From an uncultured Lachnospiraceae bacterium (GTDB lineage: Bacteria > Bacillota > Clostridia > Lachnospirales > Lachnospiraceae): a stretch of DNA of 6,477 bases. The stretch lies in the NCBI GenBank assembly GCA_958446555.1, contig CAUCWU010000148.1:1-6477 (forward strand), given 5' to 3'. This document shows, piece after piece, positions 5,995-6,477 of this stretch. Position numbers and translations under genes: made by a program. How positions within the stretch are numbered: the first letter of the stretch is position 1; the number at the start of each line of letters is the position of its first letter. The notes under the pieces are model-generated. The model had not been told where the DNA came from. It worked only from the letters and a program-made list of their open reading frames with translations, and ran no database searches.

Positions 5995-6021
5995 GCATTA
6001 TAAATACATACGCGAAAAAGG

Positions 6022-6050
6022 TTGACATTTAAAGTTCTTTTATATATCCT
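6022..6050 (+). promoter_or_regulatory. Candidate sigma-A promoter of glnS
   Basis: Consensus TTGACA (6022-6027) is separated by 17 bp from TATCCT (6045-6050), a moderate -10. The start would be near 6057, giving a leader of about 37 nt that is too short for a T-box. The leader holds a small hairpin, GGCA (6062-6065) with TGCC (6069-6072), ahead of the Shine-Dalgarno. Confidence 0.7.
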
Positions 6051-6093
6051 AATAGGTAAGTGGCATTGTGCCTGAAACCAAAGGAGGAACACT

Positions 6094-6477
6094 ATGGAGA
6101 ACAAAGACATCGTCTTAGAAGAAAACAAAGAAGAAAAGACGACAGGCTCTAAAAATTTTATAGAGATGATCATTGACAAAGATCTAGCAGAGGGAACATA
6201 CGATCATGTTCAGACCAGATTCCCACCGGAGCCAAACGGTTATCTGCATATCGGACATGCAAAGTCCATCCTGTTAAACAGTGGACTGGCAAAGGAGTAT
6301 AACGGAAAGTTCAATCTTCGTTTTGATGATACCAATCCGACAAAGGAGAAGACTGAGTTCGTTAAGTCCATCACAGAGGATGTAAAGTGGCTGGGTGCTG
6401 ATTTCGAGGACAGACTGTTCTTTGCATCCGATTACTTTGATCAGATGTATGAGTATGCTGTATTCCTAATCAAAAAG
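6094..6477 (+). CDS. glnS: Glutaminyl-tRNA synthetase, N-terminal part (cut by window edge)
   Basis: GlnRS attaches glutamine directly to tRNA-Gln; it is a class I enzyme in the cytosol. Only the first 128 codons are present, with the frame open to base 6477, about a quarter of the usual length of roughly 550 residues. The start follows an excellent AAAGGAGG (6080-6087). After an acidic, poorly conserved lead of about 20 residues comes the [12 protein letters not shown] helix, then [18 protein letters not shown] (from residue 42), with HIGH at 52-55. [15 protein letters not shown] is diagnostic of GlnRS over Glu[14 protein letters not shown] and EDVKWLG follow as in the family's Rossmann core. 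The KMSKS motif and anticodon-binding domain lie outside the window. It has its own promoter and is not part of the cys operon. Confidence 0.96.
   Translation, partial: MENKDIVLEENKEEKTTGSKNFIEMIIDKDLAEGTYDHVQTRFPPEPNGYLHIGHAKSILLNSGLAKEYNGKFNLRFDDTNPTKEKTEFVKSITEDVKWLGADFEDRLFFASDYFDQMYEYAVFLIKK

Noticed and set aside
5688..6179. Several minus-strand ORFs across the rlmB-glnS intergenic region
   Set aside because: They run through the terminators, promoters and tRNA-Thr, have low-complexity translations and lack convincing ribosome binding sites.

Overview
The window looks like core chromosome of a low-to-moderate G+C Firmicute, most likely class Clostridia and possibly Lachnospiraceae-like. 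The reasons are the ispF / cysE-cysS-mrnC-rlmB gene set, a T-box leader, a tRNA gene without encoded CCA, strong AGGAGG-type ribosome binding sites, and a bacterial-type GlnRS. The taxonomic call is inference from gene content, not from a search. All genes read on the + strand.

Left part (1-2000): ispF (MEP/non-mevalonate isoprenoid pathway) with an unusual cysteine-rich C-terminal tail, then a 454-residue integral membrane protein made of two tandem copies of the CmpB-like 'putative ABC-transporter type IV' domain. Each junction of this membrane-protein gene carries a stem-loop without a U-tract (585-606 and 1981-2025).

Middle part (2001-5784): a cysteine operon. A T-box leader (about 2046-2291) has specifier codon TGC, a TGGA acceptor-binding bulge that fits the U discriminator of tRNA-Cys, and mutually exclusive antiterminator and terminator helices. 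It precedes cysE (serine acetyltransferase, first step of cysteine synthesis), cysS (cysteinyl-tRNA synthetase), mrnC (Mini-ribonuclease III, 23S rRNA maturation) and rlmB (SpoU-family 23S rRNA 2'-O-methyltransferase). The genes overlap or are spaced by at most 46 nt, and a strong 12-bp terminator follows rlmB. Uncharged tRNA-Cys should therefore raise both cysteine production and charging, with two rRNA-maturation enzymes carried along.

Right part (5785-6477): a self-contained tRNA-Thr(GGT) unit with an A-tract-rich promoter and its own terminator, then a new promoter and the first 128 codons of glnS, cut by the window edge.

Nothing here is clearly a new defence, mobile or otherwise undescribed system. 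The points most worth a second look are the duplicated membrane protein, the Cys-rich tail of IspF, two departures from consensus in the tRNA-Thr, and how this cluster differs from the Bacillus ispF-gltX-cysE-cysS-mrnC-rlmB order.
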